Assembly: GCA_964553615.1 (NCBI GenBank)
Contig: CAZKMA010000004.1
Coordinates: 47,904-111,903, forward strand
From: DATKUC01 sp964553615
Lineage (GTDB): Bacteria; Spirochaetota; Spirochaetia; DSM-27196; DATKUC01
Reading direction: 5' to 3'
Length of the DNA: 64,000 bases
The notes under the pieces are model-generated. The model ran no database searches. It had not been told where the DNA came from and saw only the letters and a program-made list of their open reading frames with translations. Shown piece by piece: positions 1 to 8,652 of the stretch (the stretch's first letter is position 1; each line of letters begins with the position of its first letter). The translations under genes were made by a program, and so were the position numbers.

Positions 1-2
1 TC

Positions 3-92
3 TCCCTCGGCGAGCGAAACATGCTGTTCAAGCCAGTGTGCGGCCACCGTCGTCCACCGTATGGACTCCCTCCCCGGAAGAAACTATTATGA
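3..92 (+). CDS. C-terminal end of a gene cut by the window edge (uncertain)
   Basis: An open frame runs from the window edge to a TGA at 90-92 and ends in a basic tail (PRKKLL). It stops 28 bases before the next start, in keeping with a co-directional upstream gene. Only about 29 codons are visible, so no family can be named. The other two forward frames are also open here, so this is only a plausible gene end. Confidence 0.3.
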   Translation, partial: SLGERNMLFKPVCGHRRPPYGLPPRKKLL

Positions 93-120
93 AGGTAACC
101 ATCACATTTCCGGAGGATCT

Positions 121-1269
121 ATGCAATACCGCCCCCTGGGACGACGGGTTACAGAAAAAGTTTCGGCTCTCGGCTTCGGATGCATGCGGTTGCCGACGCT
201 CGGAGAGCCCGCGCTTATAGACGAAAAGCAGGCACGGCACATGGTGCATGCGGCCATTGACCGTGGTGTGAACTATGTGGACACGGCCTATCCGTATCAC
301 GCCGGCGCGAGCGAACCATTTGTCGGCACTGCACTGGCAGACGGGTACCGGGAGAAGGTCCTGCTTGCCACCAAGCTTCCGGTATGGAAAACCGAGTCCA
401 TCGCCGACTGCGACTCGATCCTTCACGAACAGCTTGAACGGTTACAGACGGACCACATCGACATGTATCTTCTCCACGCCCTCGATCGGAAGCGGTGGGA
501 CAACGTTCTGCGAATCGGCACGCTCGAGTGGGCACTTCGACAGAAACGTGAGGGGAAGATTCGGTACATCGGGTTCTCGTTCCATGACGATGCACAGATC
601 TTCCCGCAGATCCTCAATGGATGGGACGAATGGGATTTCTGCCAGATACAGTACAACTTCGTGAATGAGGATCACCAGGCAGGGACGGCGGGACTCGAGC
701 TTGCAGCCGCACGCGGGATCGGGGTTGTTGTCATGGAACCGCTTCTGGGCGGCGGACTGGCGGAATCTGTGCCGACAGTCCAGGCCATCTGGGATTCCGC
801 TCCGGTCAGACGCAGTCCGGTCGAGTGGGCCCTGAAATGGCTCTGGAACAAACCGGAGGTCGGTGTAGTGTTGAGCGGGATGAGCACCTATGAGCAGCTG
901 GAAGAAAACCTCCGGATTGCGGACTCGAGTGCCACTGGAGATCTGTCCCCGGATGAACTTGCTCTCTTCCCGAAAGCCCGGCGGGCATACGACGAAATGC
1001 GGCCAATCGGGTGCACATCCTGCGCCTACTGCATGCCATGCCCGAACGGGGTGGATATACCGGGTAACTTTGCGTTGATAAATGAGGCCGTTGCATTCAA
1101 CCAGATGGCCACCGGCATATGGCGCTACAACAATGCCATGTCCGCAGAAAGCCGCGCATCGGAATGTATTATCTGCAATGAATGTCTGGACAAGTGTCCG
1201 CAGTCAATTCAGATTCCAGACCGGCTTGCGGAGGTACACAAAGCGCTCAGACAGATGGAGACAACATGA
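121..1269 (+). CDS. Aldo/keto reductase with C-terminal ferredoxin-like Fe-S domain
   Basis: A 382-residue predicted cytoplasmic NAD(P)H-dependent oxidoreductase. The first ~280 residues form the aldo/keto reductase barrel: the start reads YRPLGRRVTEKVSALGFGCMRLP, followed by the DTAYPYH active-site region. The last ~80 residues carry two ferredoxin-type cysteine clusters, CTSCAYCMPCP and CIICNECLDKCP, which should bind 4Fe-4S centres. This barrel-plus-ferredoxin layout is a known AKR subfamily whose substrate is usually unknown. ATG 121 is chosen because GGAGG lies just upstream; the frame is open further upstream without another good ribosome site. The stop overlaps the start of the galactosidase gene as ATGA, so the two are probably co-transcribed. 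Confidence 0.93.
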   Translation: MQYRPLGRRVTEKVSALGFGCMRLPTLGEPALIDEKQARHMVHAAIDRGVNYVDTAYPYHAGASEPFVGTALADGYREKVLLATKLPVWKTESIADCDSILHEQLERLQTDHIDMYLLHALDRKRWDNVLRIGTLEWALRQKREGKIRYIGFSFHDDAQIFPQILNGWDEWDFCQIQYNFVNEDHQAGTAGLELAAARGIGVVVMEPLLGGGLAESVPTVQAIWDSAPVRRSPVEWALKWLWNKPEVGVVLSGMSTYEQLEENLRIADSSATGDLSPDELALFPKARRAYDEMRPIGCTSCAYCMPCPNGVDIPGNFALINEAVAFNQMATGIWRYNNAMSAESRASECIICNECLDKCPQSIQIPDRLAEVHKALRQMETT

Positions 1270-3377
1270 TTCGATATTTGGATACGCGCAGGATCTGGGT
1301 TCTGGAAGGTGCCACCGTTGCATATGCGCTCGGAATAACTCCGACCGGGCTCCTCGTACACACCTATTTCGGCGGACCGCTGCCGCAGGACAGCGACTAT
1401 CCGACTCCGGAGGATTTTCCGGTCTATGTTCCGTTTTCCGGGCTGGATGAGAATTCCGGTGAAGAATACCCGGCCTGGGGAGGACTTCGGTATGTCGAAC
1501 CGTGCCTGAAGATCTCCTTTGCGGACGGCGCCCGGGACGTTGTTCTGAAGTATCAGGACAGCATCATCTCACAGGACGAACTCACCATCCGCATGTCCGA
1601 TCCACAAAGAGCCATCGATGTTGCACTGTCCTATCGAATAGACGAGGAAAACGGCATTGTCGAACGCAGCGCTCGGATTGCCAACGCCGGATCCGAACCC
1701 GTTGTTATCGAAGAGGCAATGTCCGGAGCGCTCACCCTTCCCTCCGCTTCAGACTATCGCCTCAGTTCCCTGACTGGACGATGGGGAGCGGAAACGCAGC
1801 TCAGGCGCACCATGGTCGGCAACGGAACTCACGTGCTTGAAAGCCGCCGCGGACACACCAGCCACGGAGCGAATCCATGGTGCGCCCTTGACCGTGACGG
1901 TATGGCAACCGAAGAGACCGGTGAAGTCTATGCCCTGGCTCTTGCCTACAGCGGCAACTGGAAAGCAGTCGTTCAGGTGACTCAGGTCGGCCAGGTGCGC
2001 ATTACCGCGGGTGTTCACGATTTCGATTTCGCCTGGCAGCTCGGTCCCGGGGAGGTTTTCGAAACACCGGCGTTACTCTTCACCCGTTCGGATGGCGGTT
2101 TCGGCGGCGTGAGCCGAAATTTGCACGGACACATCCGCACACGCGTTCTTCCGTCCAATCACCGGGACGAGCCGCGCCCAATACTGTACAACTCCTGGGA
2201 AGCCACGATGTTCAATGTGAATGCTCAGAATCAAATTGAACTGGCGGAAAGGGCAGCCGAGCTGGGCGTTGAACTTTTCGTCATTGACGATGGCTGGTTC
2301 GGGGCGCGCAACAGTGACACCGCCGGGCTCGGCGACTGGCGCGTGAATACCGAGAAGTTCCCGGACGGCCTCGGTGCGGTGGCAAAACGTATACACGAAC
2401 TTGGAATGAAGTTTGGTTTGTGGGTGGAACCGGAGATGGTAAACCCCGACAGCGACCTCTACCGGGAACACCCGGAGTGGACCTACCAGTTCCCGAACAG
2501 AGAATCGTCCCAGATGCGCAACCAGCTGGTTCTCAATCTCGGCAGAAGCGATGTGCAGGAGTTTGTCTTCGGTTTCATGCACCAACTTCTCTCCGATACG
2601 CAGATCGATTTCATAAAGTGGGATATGAATCGCCCATTTTCCGAACCAGGCGGGCCCGGTATGCCGGCCGACCGGCAGAAAGAGATCTGGTTTCGCCATG
2701 TCCAGGGACTCTATCGGGTTATGGCGCGAATCCGGGCGGAACACCCGACGGTCCTCTTCGAGGATTGTTCAGGAGGCGGTGGCCGGATCGATGCGGGAAT
2801 CCTTCGCTACTTCGATCAGGCATGGATAAGCGACAACACCGACGCACTCGACCGGCTCTTCATTCAGGAAGGATACTCTCAGCTCTATCCGGCAAACACA
2901 ATGGTCGCATGGGTAACGGCTCCCGAAAGCATCCTCGAACAGAGGGACGTTCCGCTGCAGTTCCGTTTTCATTCTGCAATGACCGGTGTGCTCGGCATTG
3001 GAGATAATATCTTGCGCTGGTCGGCGGAGGAACGTGCGCTCGCACGGCGGCTCATTGCGGAGTACAAGGAAATTCGCCCCATTGTTCAGCGGGGAAGTCA
3101 GTACCGGCTCCTTTCGCCGCGAGACCACGGAATGTCGTCGGTACTCTACGTGTCCGAAGACCGGTCCGAAGCGGTCCTCTTCGCGTTTCTCAATCGGAAC
3201 CATTTCCGCAATCGGCTTCCTCCGATCCGTCTGGCCGGCCTTGACCGAACCGCCTCCTATGAGATTACTACTGATCCACCTCGACGTCTGAGCGGTGAAG
3301 CGCTCCACCGGATAGGGCTCCAGCTCGATATGACAAGAGAGTACCAGAGCACGCTGATCAGGCTGCACCGGGTTTGA
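1266..3377 (+). CDS. Alpha-galactosidase, glycoside hydrolase family 36
   Basis: A 703-residue enzyme predicted to hydrolyse terminal alpha-1,6-galactosides such as melibiose or raffinose. It has the usual bacterial GH36 length and layout: N-terminal beta-sandwich, catalytic barrel and C-terminal beta domain. Visible barrel motifs are VIDDGWFGARN near residue 338, KWDMNR with the nucleophile at about D453, CSGGGGRID, and SDNTD with the acid/base at about D523. There is no signal peptide, so it should act on imported sugar in the cytoplasm. The start overlaps the reductase stop by ATGA. No sugar transporter is adjacent in the window. Confidence 0.95.
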   Translation: MIRYLDTRRIWVLEGATVAYALGITPTGLLVHTYFGGPLPQDSDYPTPEDFPVYVPFSGLDENSGEEYPAWGGLRYVEPCLKISFADGARDVVLKYQDSIISQDELTIRMSDPQRAIDVALSYRIDEENGIVERSARIANAGSEPVVIEEAMSGALTLPSASDYRLSSLTGRWGAETQLRRTMVGNGTHVLESRRGHTSHGANPWCALDRDGMATEETGEVYALALAYSGNWKAVVQVTQVGQVRITAGVHDFDFAWQLGPGEVFETPALLFTRSDGGFGGVSRNLHGHIRTRVLPSNHRDEPRPILYNSWEATMFNVNAQNQIELAERAAELGVELFVIDDGWFGARNSDTAGLGDWRVNTEKFPDGLGAVAKRIHELGMKFGLWVEPEMVNPDSDLYREHPEWTYQFPNRESSQMRNQLVLNLGRSDVQEFVFGFMHQLLSDTQIDFIKWDMNRPFSEPGGPGMPADRQKEIWFRHVQGLYRVMARIRAEHPTVLFEDCSGGGGRIDAGILRYFDQAWISDNTDALDRLFIQEGYSQLYPANTMVAWVTAPESILEQRDVPLQFRFHSAMTGVLGIGDNILRWSAEERALARRLIAEYKEIRPIVQRGSQYRLLSPRDHGMSSVLYVSEDRSEAVLFAFLNRNHFRNRLPPIRLAGLDRTASYEITTDPPRRLSGEALHRIGLQLDMTREYQSTLIRLHRV

Positions 3378-3451
3378 CAGGCAGGGACAGCACTTCAGCT
3401 GCTCCAGCCCTCCGTGTTACCTTTGACGGGCAATCATGCAAGGAGGACAGA

Positions 3452-3997
3452 GTGTCGGAATCACTTCCGCTCCGAAAGCGACCGCTGGACATTGCGGTAC
3501 TTGTCTACTTCATATTCAACCTGCTGTGTATCACCTATCTGTTCGACCTGGAACAGATTGTCATTGTGAACGCAGCCCACTTCACATACCCACCGTGGCC
3601 GCCAAAGTTCATTGTTGACGTCTCGCACTGGTGGGGACGGACCTTCGATCCACTTCTGTTTGCCCGACCGGTATGGTGGCGCGCCACAATCTGGATAGAC
3701 GCAGTGCTGTTCGGTCCATTCTACGCATTTGCAATCTATGCGTTTATTCGGGGACGCAACTGGATCCGCATTCCCGGCATCATCTACTCATCTGTCATGC
3801 TGACAAACGTGACCATTATCCTGAGCGAAGAGATCGCCGGTCCGCATGCAACACCCCATCTTGCCGCAGTTGTCGGTGCGAATGCAAGCTGGATTATTTT
3901 CCCTGCGTATATCCTCTACAGAATGTGGCGTTACGCCGAGCCATTTGCAGTCCGAAGTTCGGGTGGACTGCTCTCCCGGGCGGAGAAGGTCCAATGA
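3452..3997 (+). CDS. EXPERA/TMEM97-like integral membrane protein
   Basis: A 181-residue hydrophobic protein with about four membrane segments. The middle resembles the EXPERA domain of TMEM97 (sigma-2 receptor) and emopamil-binding relatives: FDPLLFARPVWWRATIW, an acidic/aromatic helix, YAFIRGRNWIRIPGIIYSS and a late helix pair with ILSEE. EXPERA proteins act in sterol handling in eukaryotes; the bacterial role is unknown. GTG 3452 is preferred because AAGGAGG lies just upstream; an ATG further upstream would add an unlikely polar extension. The stop overlaps the next gene as ATGA. The family call rests on motif memory only. Confidence 0.8.
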   Translation: MSESLPLRKRPLDIAVLVYFIFNLLCITYLFDLEQIVIVNAAHFTYPPWPPKFIVDVSHWWGRTFDPLLFARPVWWRATIWIDAVLFGPFYAFAIYAFIRGRNWIRIPGIIYSSVMLTNVTIILSEEIAGPHATPHLAAVVGANASWIIFPAYILYRMWRYAEPFAVRSSGGLLSRAEKVQ

Positions 3998-4830
3998 GCC
4001 GCACATCCGAGTTCGCGTCCCGCTATGGTCGGAGAGCCCTGATCGTGGGAGCGTCCGAAGGGATAGGAGCCGCGTATGCAGAGGAGGCCGCCGCTCGAGG
4101 ACTCGACCTGATTCTCGTTGCCCGCCGGGAGGAGAAGCTTCGCACGGTTGCCGACCGGATCCACCGGCAGTTCGGCGTGAAGGTCGATGCGTTCCCGGCC
4201 GACGTCGGAACCGCGGACGGGGTTCAGAAGATCCTTGAAATGTCCACGCAGACGGATATTGGCCTCCTCGTCTATAACGCGGCAATGGCGACTCCCGGAA
4301 CGTTCGTGAACCGACCGGTTTCCGACCACCTGCGTGCAATCACGGTCAACTCCGCCAACATGCTGCAACTGGTTCACGCCTTTGCCGCGGCAATGCAGGG
4401 ACGGGGACGGGGCGGAATTATCATCCTGTGCTCAATGGCAGGCTTTCAGGGGGCACCCGGAATTGCCACCTACGGCGCAACGAAGGCGTTCAATATCTCC
4501 CTCGCAGAAGCGCTCCATGAGGAGCTGAAACCGCGCGGCGTGGCAGTACTGGGATGCGTTGCCGGAGCAACCTCGACACCCGGATATGCGCAAACCATGG
4601 GTCCGCCACGAGGAAAGACCGGGGCGTCCGACCTGGACGATTCACGTGGGTACCCGTTCTGGGTCACCTCTCCGCGGACCGTTGCGCGTTCCGGGTTGAA
4701 ACAGCTGGGCAGACGAGCTATCGTGGCAACCGGCGCAGTGAACAGGATTGCCGCATTCACCATGCGCCATTTTTTCTCACGGCAGTTTGCTGCGCGTCTC
4801 ATGGCAAAGGCTTCGGGACTCATGGAATGA
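3994..4830 (+). CDS. Short-chain dehydrogenase/reductase
   Basis: A 278-residue predicted NAD(P)-dependent oxidoreductase. The dinucleotide motif is GASEGIG near residue 16, the cofactor-binding basic run follows at VARREEKL, NAA-type stabilisation appears as YNAAMA, the catalytic serine is likely in LCSMAGF, and the Tyr-Lys pair is in YGATKAF. The 70-residue C-terminal extension suggests a lipid or steroid type substrate, which would suit the EXPERA-like neighbour, but this is inference. The gene starts inside the stop of that neighbour (ATGA). Confidence 0.92.
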   Translation: MSRTSEFASRYGRRALIVGASEGIGAAYAEEAAARGLDLILVARREEKLRTVADRIHRQFGVKVDAFPADVGTADGVQKILEMSTQTDIGLLVYNAAMATPGTFVNRPVSDHLRAITVNSANMLQLVHAFAAAMQGRGRGGIIILCSMAGFQGAPGIATYGATKAFNISLAEALHEELKPRGVAVLGCVAGATSTPGYAQTMGPPRGKTGASDLDDSRGYPFWVTSPRTVARSGLKQLGRRAIVATGAVNRIAAFTMRHFFSRQFAARLMAKASGLME

Positions 4831-4844
4831 AAGAGGAGGGATAG

Positions 4845-5234
4845 ATGGCATCACGTTTTGATTTTGGGCACATGGAATGGAAGTGGGTTCTTGTCAGTAT
4901 CGTCATATTCCTCGTTGCTCAGGTGCTTTTCAGTGTGGTATTCGGGGTACTCGGCATATTGACCCTCGGGATTGGATTCATTCTCTTCGTCATTATCAAA
5001 CCTGTTACGTATTTCGTCGGCGGATATCTGACCGGCCTGCTCTCCCCCGGAGTCACCCTTGCCGAGCCGGCCATTGGAGCAGTGGTCATTACGTTGCTCG
5101 GATCTCTTTTCGACATCTCGCGCATCCACCACGGGAGACTTGGCTGGGCAATTATCTCGAGCATCGTTGCATTCATTGTTGCCCTCATTGGCGCATCGTT
5201 TGGCGAACGTGCGCAGCGATCGCGAACCGTCTGA
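4845..5234 (+). CDS. Small membrane protein, function unknown
   Basis: A 129-residue protein with about four hydrophobic segments: WVLVSIVIFLVAQVLF, a glycine-rich segment LGILTLGIGFILF, AIGAVVITLLGSLF, and AIISSIVAFIVALIGASFG. The tail is basic. ATG 4845 has a GAGGAGGG ribosome site and lies 14 bases behind the SDR, so it is probably in the same operon. The spacing of glycine-rich helices recalls YrzE/TIGR04086-like membrane proteins, but I cannot assign a family. Confidence 0.8.
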   Translation: MASRFDFGHMEWKWVLVSIVIFLVAQVLFSVVFGVLGILTLGIGFILFVIIKPVTYFVGGYLTGLLSPGVTLAEPAIGAVVITLLGSLFDISRIHHGRLGWAIISSIVAFIVALIGASFGERAQRSRTV

Positions 5235-5306
5235 TTTCGAGTCTCCGGGCCCGCAATGTTTCCCTCTCTTCCAAAAACTCACTACCTTTGTAGTGAGGAG
5301 AGCAAC

Positions 5307-6668
5307 ATGCGTTCGACAAACCCGGCAACCGAGCGAATCATTCAGGAATATGAACCATTTACTGCACGAACGATTGAATCGGTAGTAGAAAAGACCCAGG
5401 GTGCATTTCTATCCTGGCGGCACACCACACTGACTGAACGAGGCAGTCTCATGCACGGTGTTGCCGACGTACTTCGTAGCCGTGCCGGTGAGTTATCCCG
5501 GCTCATGACAGCTGAGATGGGCAAGCGGATAGCCGAATCACGGGCCGAGATCGAGAAATGTGCATGGGTGTGCGACTACTATGCAGACGAAGCGGCGCAC
5601 ATGCTCGCGGACGAGTTCATCGAAACCGATGCTGCGCAGAGCTACGTCCAGTTCGATCCGATCGGAATTGTCCTCGCCGTCATGCCATGGAACTTTCCCT
5701 TCTGGCAGGTATTTCGGTTTGCTGCTCCCGCCCTCATGGCCGGCAACGCAGGACTCCTCAAGCACGCCTCAAATGTGTCCGGTTGCGCGCTTGCAATCGA
5801 AGACGTGTTCCGCGGAGCTGGATTTCCGGATGCGTTGTTTTCCACGCTCCTCGTCTCTTCCGACCGGGTTGCAGATCTGATCGGCCACCCCTACATTCGC
5901 GCGGTGACGCTGACCGGCAGCGAGCCGGCAGGCTCCGCCGTGGCCGCTCGCGCCGGCAGTCTCATCAAGAAGACCGTGCTCGAGCTGGGAGGCTCCGACG
6001 CTTTTCTGGTGCTGGAAGACGCGGACGTTGACCGCTGTGTGGAAATGGCTGTTACCGCACGCATGATCAACTGCGGCCAGAGTTGTATTGCGGCGAAACG
6101 ATTCATTGTTGCAGAGCCTGTTGCCGGTCAATTTACCGACGCAATGGTAGACCGGATGCGATCGCTCTCCATCGGAGATCCCATGAATGAATCGGTCCAG
6201 GTTGCACCTCTGGCCCGCGAGGATCTCCTCGCCGATCTCGATGATCAGGTCAGACGATCTGTGGCTCAGGGAGCACGGCTTGTCACCGGCGGGACCCGTC
6301 CGGACCGGCAGGGATACTATTACTCGCCAACCGTGCTTTCCGGTGTCGAACCGGGAATGGCCGCGTTCGATGAAGAGACTTTCGGTCCTCTCGCGGCAAT
6401 CAGCGTTGTACGTGACTATAAACAGGGCATAGAGCTGGTGAACCAGTCACGTTTCGGTCTGGGCAGCGCGGTGTGGACAGAAGATATTGAGCGCGGAAGA
6501 GAGGCGGCGTCAGCTATTGAGGCGGGTGCAGTATTCGTGAACGGATTCACGAAGTCCGACCCGAGACTGCCATTCGGCGGAGTGAAAGCTTCCGGGTACG
6601 GCCGGGAGCTTTCTCATTTCGGCATTCGCGAGTTTGTAAACACGAAGTCAGTCTGGATTGGAAAATAG
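5307..6668 (+). CDS. NAD(P)-dependent aldehyde dehydrogenase (succinate-semialdehyde type)
   Basis: A 453-residue ALDH superfamily enzyme of the GabD/Sad length class. Motifs: PWNFPFWQ substrate/cofactor region, FTGS-like LTGSEPAGS, catalytic glutamate in LELGGSDAF, catalytic cysteine in NCGQSCIAAKR, and the C-terminal LPFGGVKASGYGRE signature. It oxidises an aldehyde to the acid with reduction of NAD(P); short ALDHs of this group often act on succinate semialdehyde. The start at 5307 follows GAGGAG. It ends 45 bases before a convergent gene. Confidence 0.93.
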   Translation: MRSTNPATERIIQEYEPFTARTIESVVEKTQGAFLSWRHTTLTERGSLMHGVADVLRSRAGELSRLMTAEMGKRIAESRAEIEKCAWVCDYYADEAAHMLADEFIETDAAQSYVQFDPIGIVLAVMPWNFPFWQVFRFAAPALMAGNAGLLKHASNVSGCALAIEDVFRGAGFPDALFSTLLVSSDRVADLIGHPYIRAVTLTGSEPAGSAVAARAGSLIKKTVLELGGSDAFLVLEDADVDRCVEMAVTARMINCGQSCIAAKRFIVAEPVAGQFTDAMVDRMRSLSIGDPMNESVQVAPLAREDLLADLDDQVRRSVAQGARLVTGGTRPDRQGYYYSPTVLSGVEPGMAAFDEETFGPLAAISVVRDYKQGIELVNQSRFGLGSAVWTEDIERGREAASAIEAGAVFVNGFTKSDPRLPFGGVKASGYGRELSHFGIREFVNTKSVWIGK

Positions 6669-6688
6669 AAGAAGCTACGGGTTCACAC

Positions 6689-6709
6689 AGGCCCGCAAAC
6701 CGCGGGTCT
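6689..6709. terminator. Short stem-loop between convergent genes
   Basis: AGGCCCGC and GCGGGTCT pair across a five-base loop, with one G-T pair, between the convergent aldehyde dehydrogenase and phosphatase genes. There is no U-tract on either side, so intrinsic termination would be weak; it may act only as a 3-prime end structure. Confidence 0.3.
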
Positions 6710-6713
6710 GAAA

Positions 6714-7904
6714 TCACAGAAGATCAATAGAAACTACGGTCACATCGTCGGCAAACTCATCTCCGTGTGCGCGTGACTTCGCCATCTCGATCAGCGCAGG
6801 AACGAGATATTCTTCGGCGAAGAGGGGCCGCAGCACGTCTTCCACCGTAGGAAGACCCAACGGTTCTCTTTCCGAAAGCTCTTCTTCCGGCACGGTACGT
6901 GAATCAAGCAGTTCGGCCAGACCATCCGTATAGAAGAGCACTCGATCGTGCGGTTGAAGCAGAAACTTCTTTTCTTCGTATTCGACCTCCGGACGGAATC
7001 CCATTCCCGGACCGTCGACGTGAACAGAGACAACCTCGTCTCTTCGCAGTATATGGAACGGCGGATTGCCTGCATTTGCTATTGTGAGAGTGGCCTCTTT
7101 TACATTGAGCAGGCACATTGTCATGGTAATAAGTACATCCGGAAGATTTCGGAGTTCGGCGCACAGTTGTGTATTTACCCAGCCGAGGAATCGGGAGAGC
7201 CCGCCGTCCCCGGATGAGATTGCATCCAGTGCGGCACCCGGGCTGATCAGCGTCTTCAGCACGAAAGTAAGGAATGCGGCTTTGACTCCGTGCCCTGCGA
7301 CGTCCCCGATAAAGATAATGTGCCGGCTTTCGTCCAGCCGAAGCACGTCGTAGTAGTCCCCGCCTATTCCAAACTCGCTTCGGGGAATTGTCATGAAGGA
7401 ATAGCGAACCTTTTCCGATGCCGGTGGATCGAATGCGAGCAGCGAACGCTGCAACTCCCCGGCCCAGCGAAGGTCATCACGCAACAGAATCTGGTTCCGT
7501 TCATGCTCTTCACGCATGATGTAGATGTCAAAGGCCTTGCGGACCTCCGTCAGCAGATACTGCCGATCCCATGGCTTCAGAATATACGAAAAGACTCCCG
7601 CCTTCACAGCCTTGATGATGTCTGAGGTATCGGTATAACCCGTGAGCAGCATCGTCATTATGTTTGGATTGGTCTCGTTAACCTTGAGAAGCAGGTCGCT
7701 TCCCGAAAGACCGGGCATCTTCAGATCGGAAATGATGATGGCAAAACTGCCGGGGTCCGAATGCACAATCTCCAGTGCCTCGTCGCCGGTTTCCGCAGTT
7801 ACAATTTCCACGCCGTTTTCCAGAGTCCATGGGAAAAGCTCCCGGTGCAGCGAAGTAATTACGTTGGTCTCGTCATCAACGAGCAGTATTTTCTTACCCG
7901 GCAA
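6714..7904 (-). CDS. Response regulator with PP2C (SpoIIE/RsbU) phosphatase output
   Basis: A 396-residue two-domain protein. The receiver domain (about 1-125) has the acidic pair VDDE and the phospho-acceptor D60 in ISDLKMPGLSG, with the conserved lysine in LKPWDRQY. A coiled linker leads to a PP2C-type Ser/Thr phosphatase with the metal motifs GIGGDYYD, GDVAGHG, ANAGNPP and FYTDGLAEL all intact. Such proteins dephosphorylate STAS anti-anti-sigma partners; a STAS gene starts on the other strand. TTG 7904 is chosen because a G-rich ribosome site precedes it and the receiver fold begins at once; upstream starts would add about 69 unlikely residues. Confidence 0.92.
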   Translation of the reverse strand: MPGKKILLVDDETNVITSLHRELFPWTLENGVEIVTAETGDEALEIVHSDPGSFAIIISDLKMPGLSGSDLLLKVNETNPNIMTMLLTGYTDTSDIIKAVKAGVFSYILKPWDRQYLLTEVRKAFDIYIMREEHERNQILLRDDLRWAGELQRSLLAFDPPASEKVRYSFMTIPRSEFGIGGDYYDVLRLDESRHIIFIGDVAGHGVKAAFLTFVLKTLISPGAALDAISSGDGGLSRFLGWVNTQLCAELRNLPDVLITMTMCLLNVKEATLTIANAGNPPFHILRRDEVVSVHVDGPGMGFRPEVEYEEKKFLLQPHDRVLFYTDGLAELLDSRTVPEEELSEREPLGLPTVEDVLRPLFAEEYLVPALIEMAKSRAHGDEFADDVTVVSIDLL

Positions 7905-7946
7905 AAGACGCCCCCCCCTGTGACGGAAACTACAACCGCACTCAAG

Positions 7947-7975
7947 AGGGTAATGTACGCAAAACCTGGTGTCAA
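7947..7975 (-). promoter_or_regulatory. Sigma-70 type promoter for the RR-PP2C gene
   Basis: On the minus strand TTGACA (7970-7975) is separated by 17 bases from TACCCT (7947-7952), about 40 bases upstream of the TTG start. The -35 box is perfect and the -10 box imperfect. It supports the short start for the phosphatase gene. Confidence 0.45.
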
Positions 7976-8061
7976 CAGAGCAACAATCCGGTAATTTTCG
8001 AACAAACGAATTATACTTGATGAGTGCAGGATACTTTTGCACATGGATAGAAGGTAAAAAT

Positions 8062-8652
8062 ATGGCTACCCACATAGTGCAGCTGAAATCTGTGGTCGTC
8101 GAACGGTTCAACGGGAAGCAGACAGGGCTTAGATTGCGACTCCATCGCGAACCGGACCACGATGATACGATCTACTTCGGTCTGACTGGTCACCTTGATG
8201 GAACAAATTCGGCCGGATTCACCTCGAGTGTGGTTGAGGTGATCGGCATGTATCCGCGCTTGCGCATCATTCTTTTCAATCTCCAATCCCTGAACTATAT
8301 TGCATCCTCCGGAATCGGTGCATTCGTGAACATTCTCCTTCACGCAAAGACCAGCAATCTTCGCATGGGGCTCTATGGCCTCGGCCCAAACATTCGCTCG
8401 GTCTTCGAGCTTCTCGGGTTCATTGACTTTTTCTCAATCAGCGAATCACGGGACGTGGCGCTGGAGGCTGCCAGGGCGTCATTCCCGGATTCGGATAACA
8501 TCCCGTCATGTCCTGCCTGCGGGGAAATGATTCTTCCGGATCATGGCACCGGATATCGCTGCCCTCGCTGCGGTTCCCGGTTCAGCGTTGATCAGGTCGC
8601 TTCACTTCACGCCCCACCCGGCAGCGCGGAGGATCGTCATGAGCTCAGGTGA
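8062..8652 (+). CDS. STAS-domain protein with C-terminal zinc ribbon
   Basis: A 196-residue protein. Residues ~25-130 form a STAS (anti-sigma factor antagonist) domain: YFGLTGHLDGTNS, then IILFNLQSLNYIASSGIGAFV, where the SSG serine is the expected phosphorylation site. The tail holds a rubredoxin-like zinc ribbon, C150-P-A-C153 and C167-P-R-C170. STAS antagonists normally lack such a ribbon. The site may be reset by the divergent PP2C protein. ATG 8062 follows AGAAGGT; earlier in-frame ATG codons lack a site. It overlaps the next gene by 14 bases. Confidence 0.9.
   Translation: MATHIVQLKSVVVERFNGKQTGLRLRLHREPDHDDTIYFGLTGHLDGTNSAGFTSSVVEVIGMYPRLRIILFNLQSLNYIASSGIGAFVNILLHAKTSNLRMGLYGLGPNIRSVFELLGFIDFFSISESRDVALEAARASFPDSDNIPSCPACGEMILPDHGTGYRCPRCGSRFSVDQVASLHAPPGSAEDRHELR

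Noticed and set aside
2073..2744. 223-codon minus-strand frame inside the galactosidase
   Set aside because: Antisense to GH36 catalytic motifs and without recognisable domains.
7905..8111. Upstream extension of the RR-PP2C gene
   Set aside because: It would overlap the STAS gene and add residues before the receiver fold; the promoter and G-rich ribosome site favour TTG 7904.
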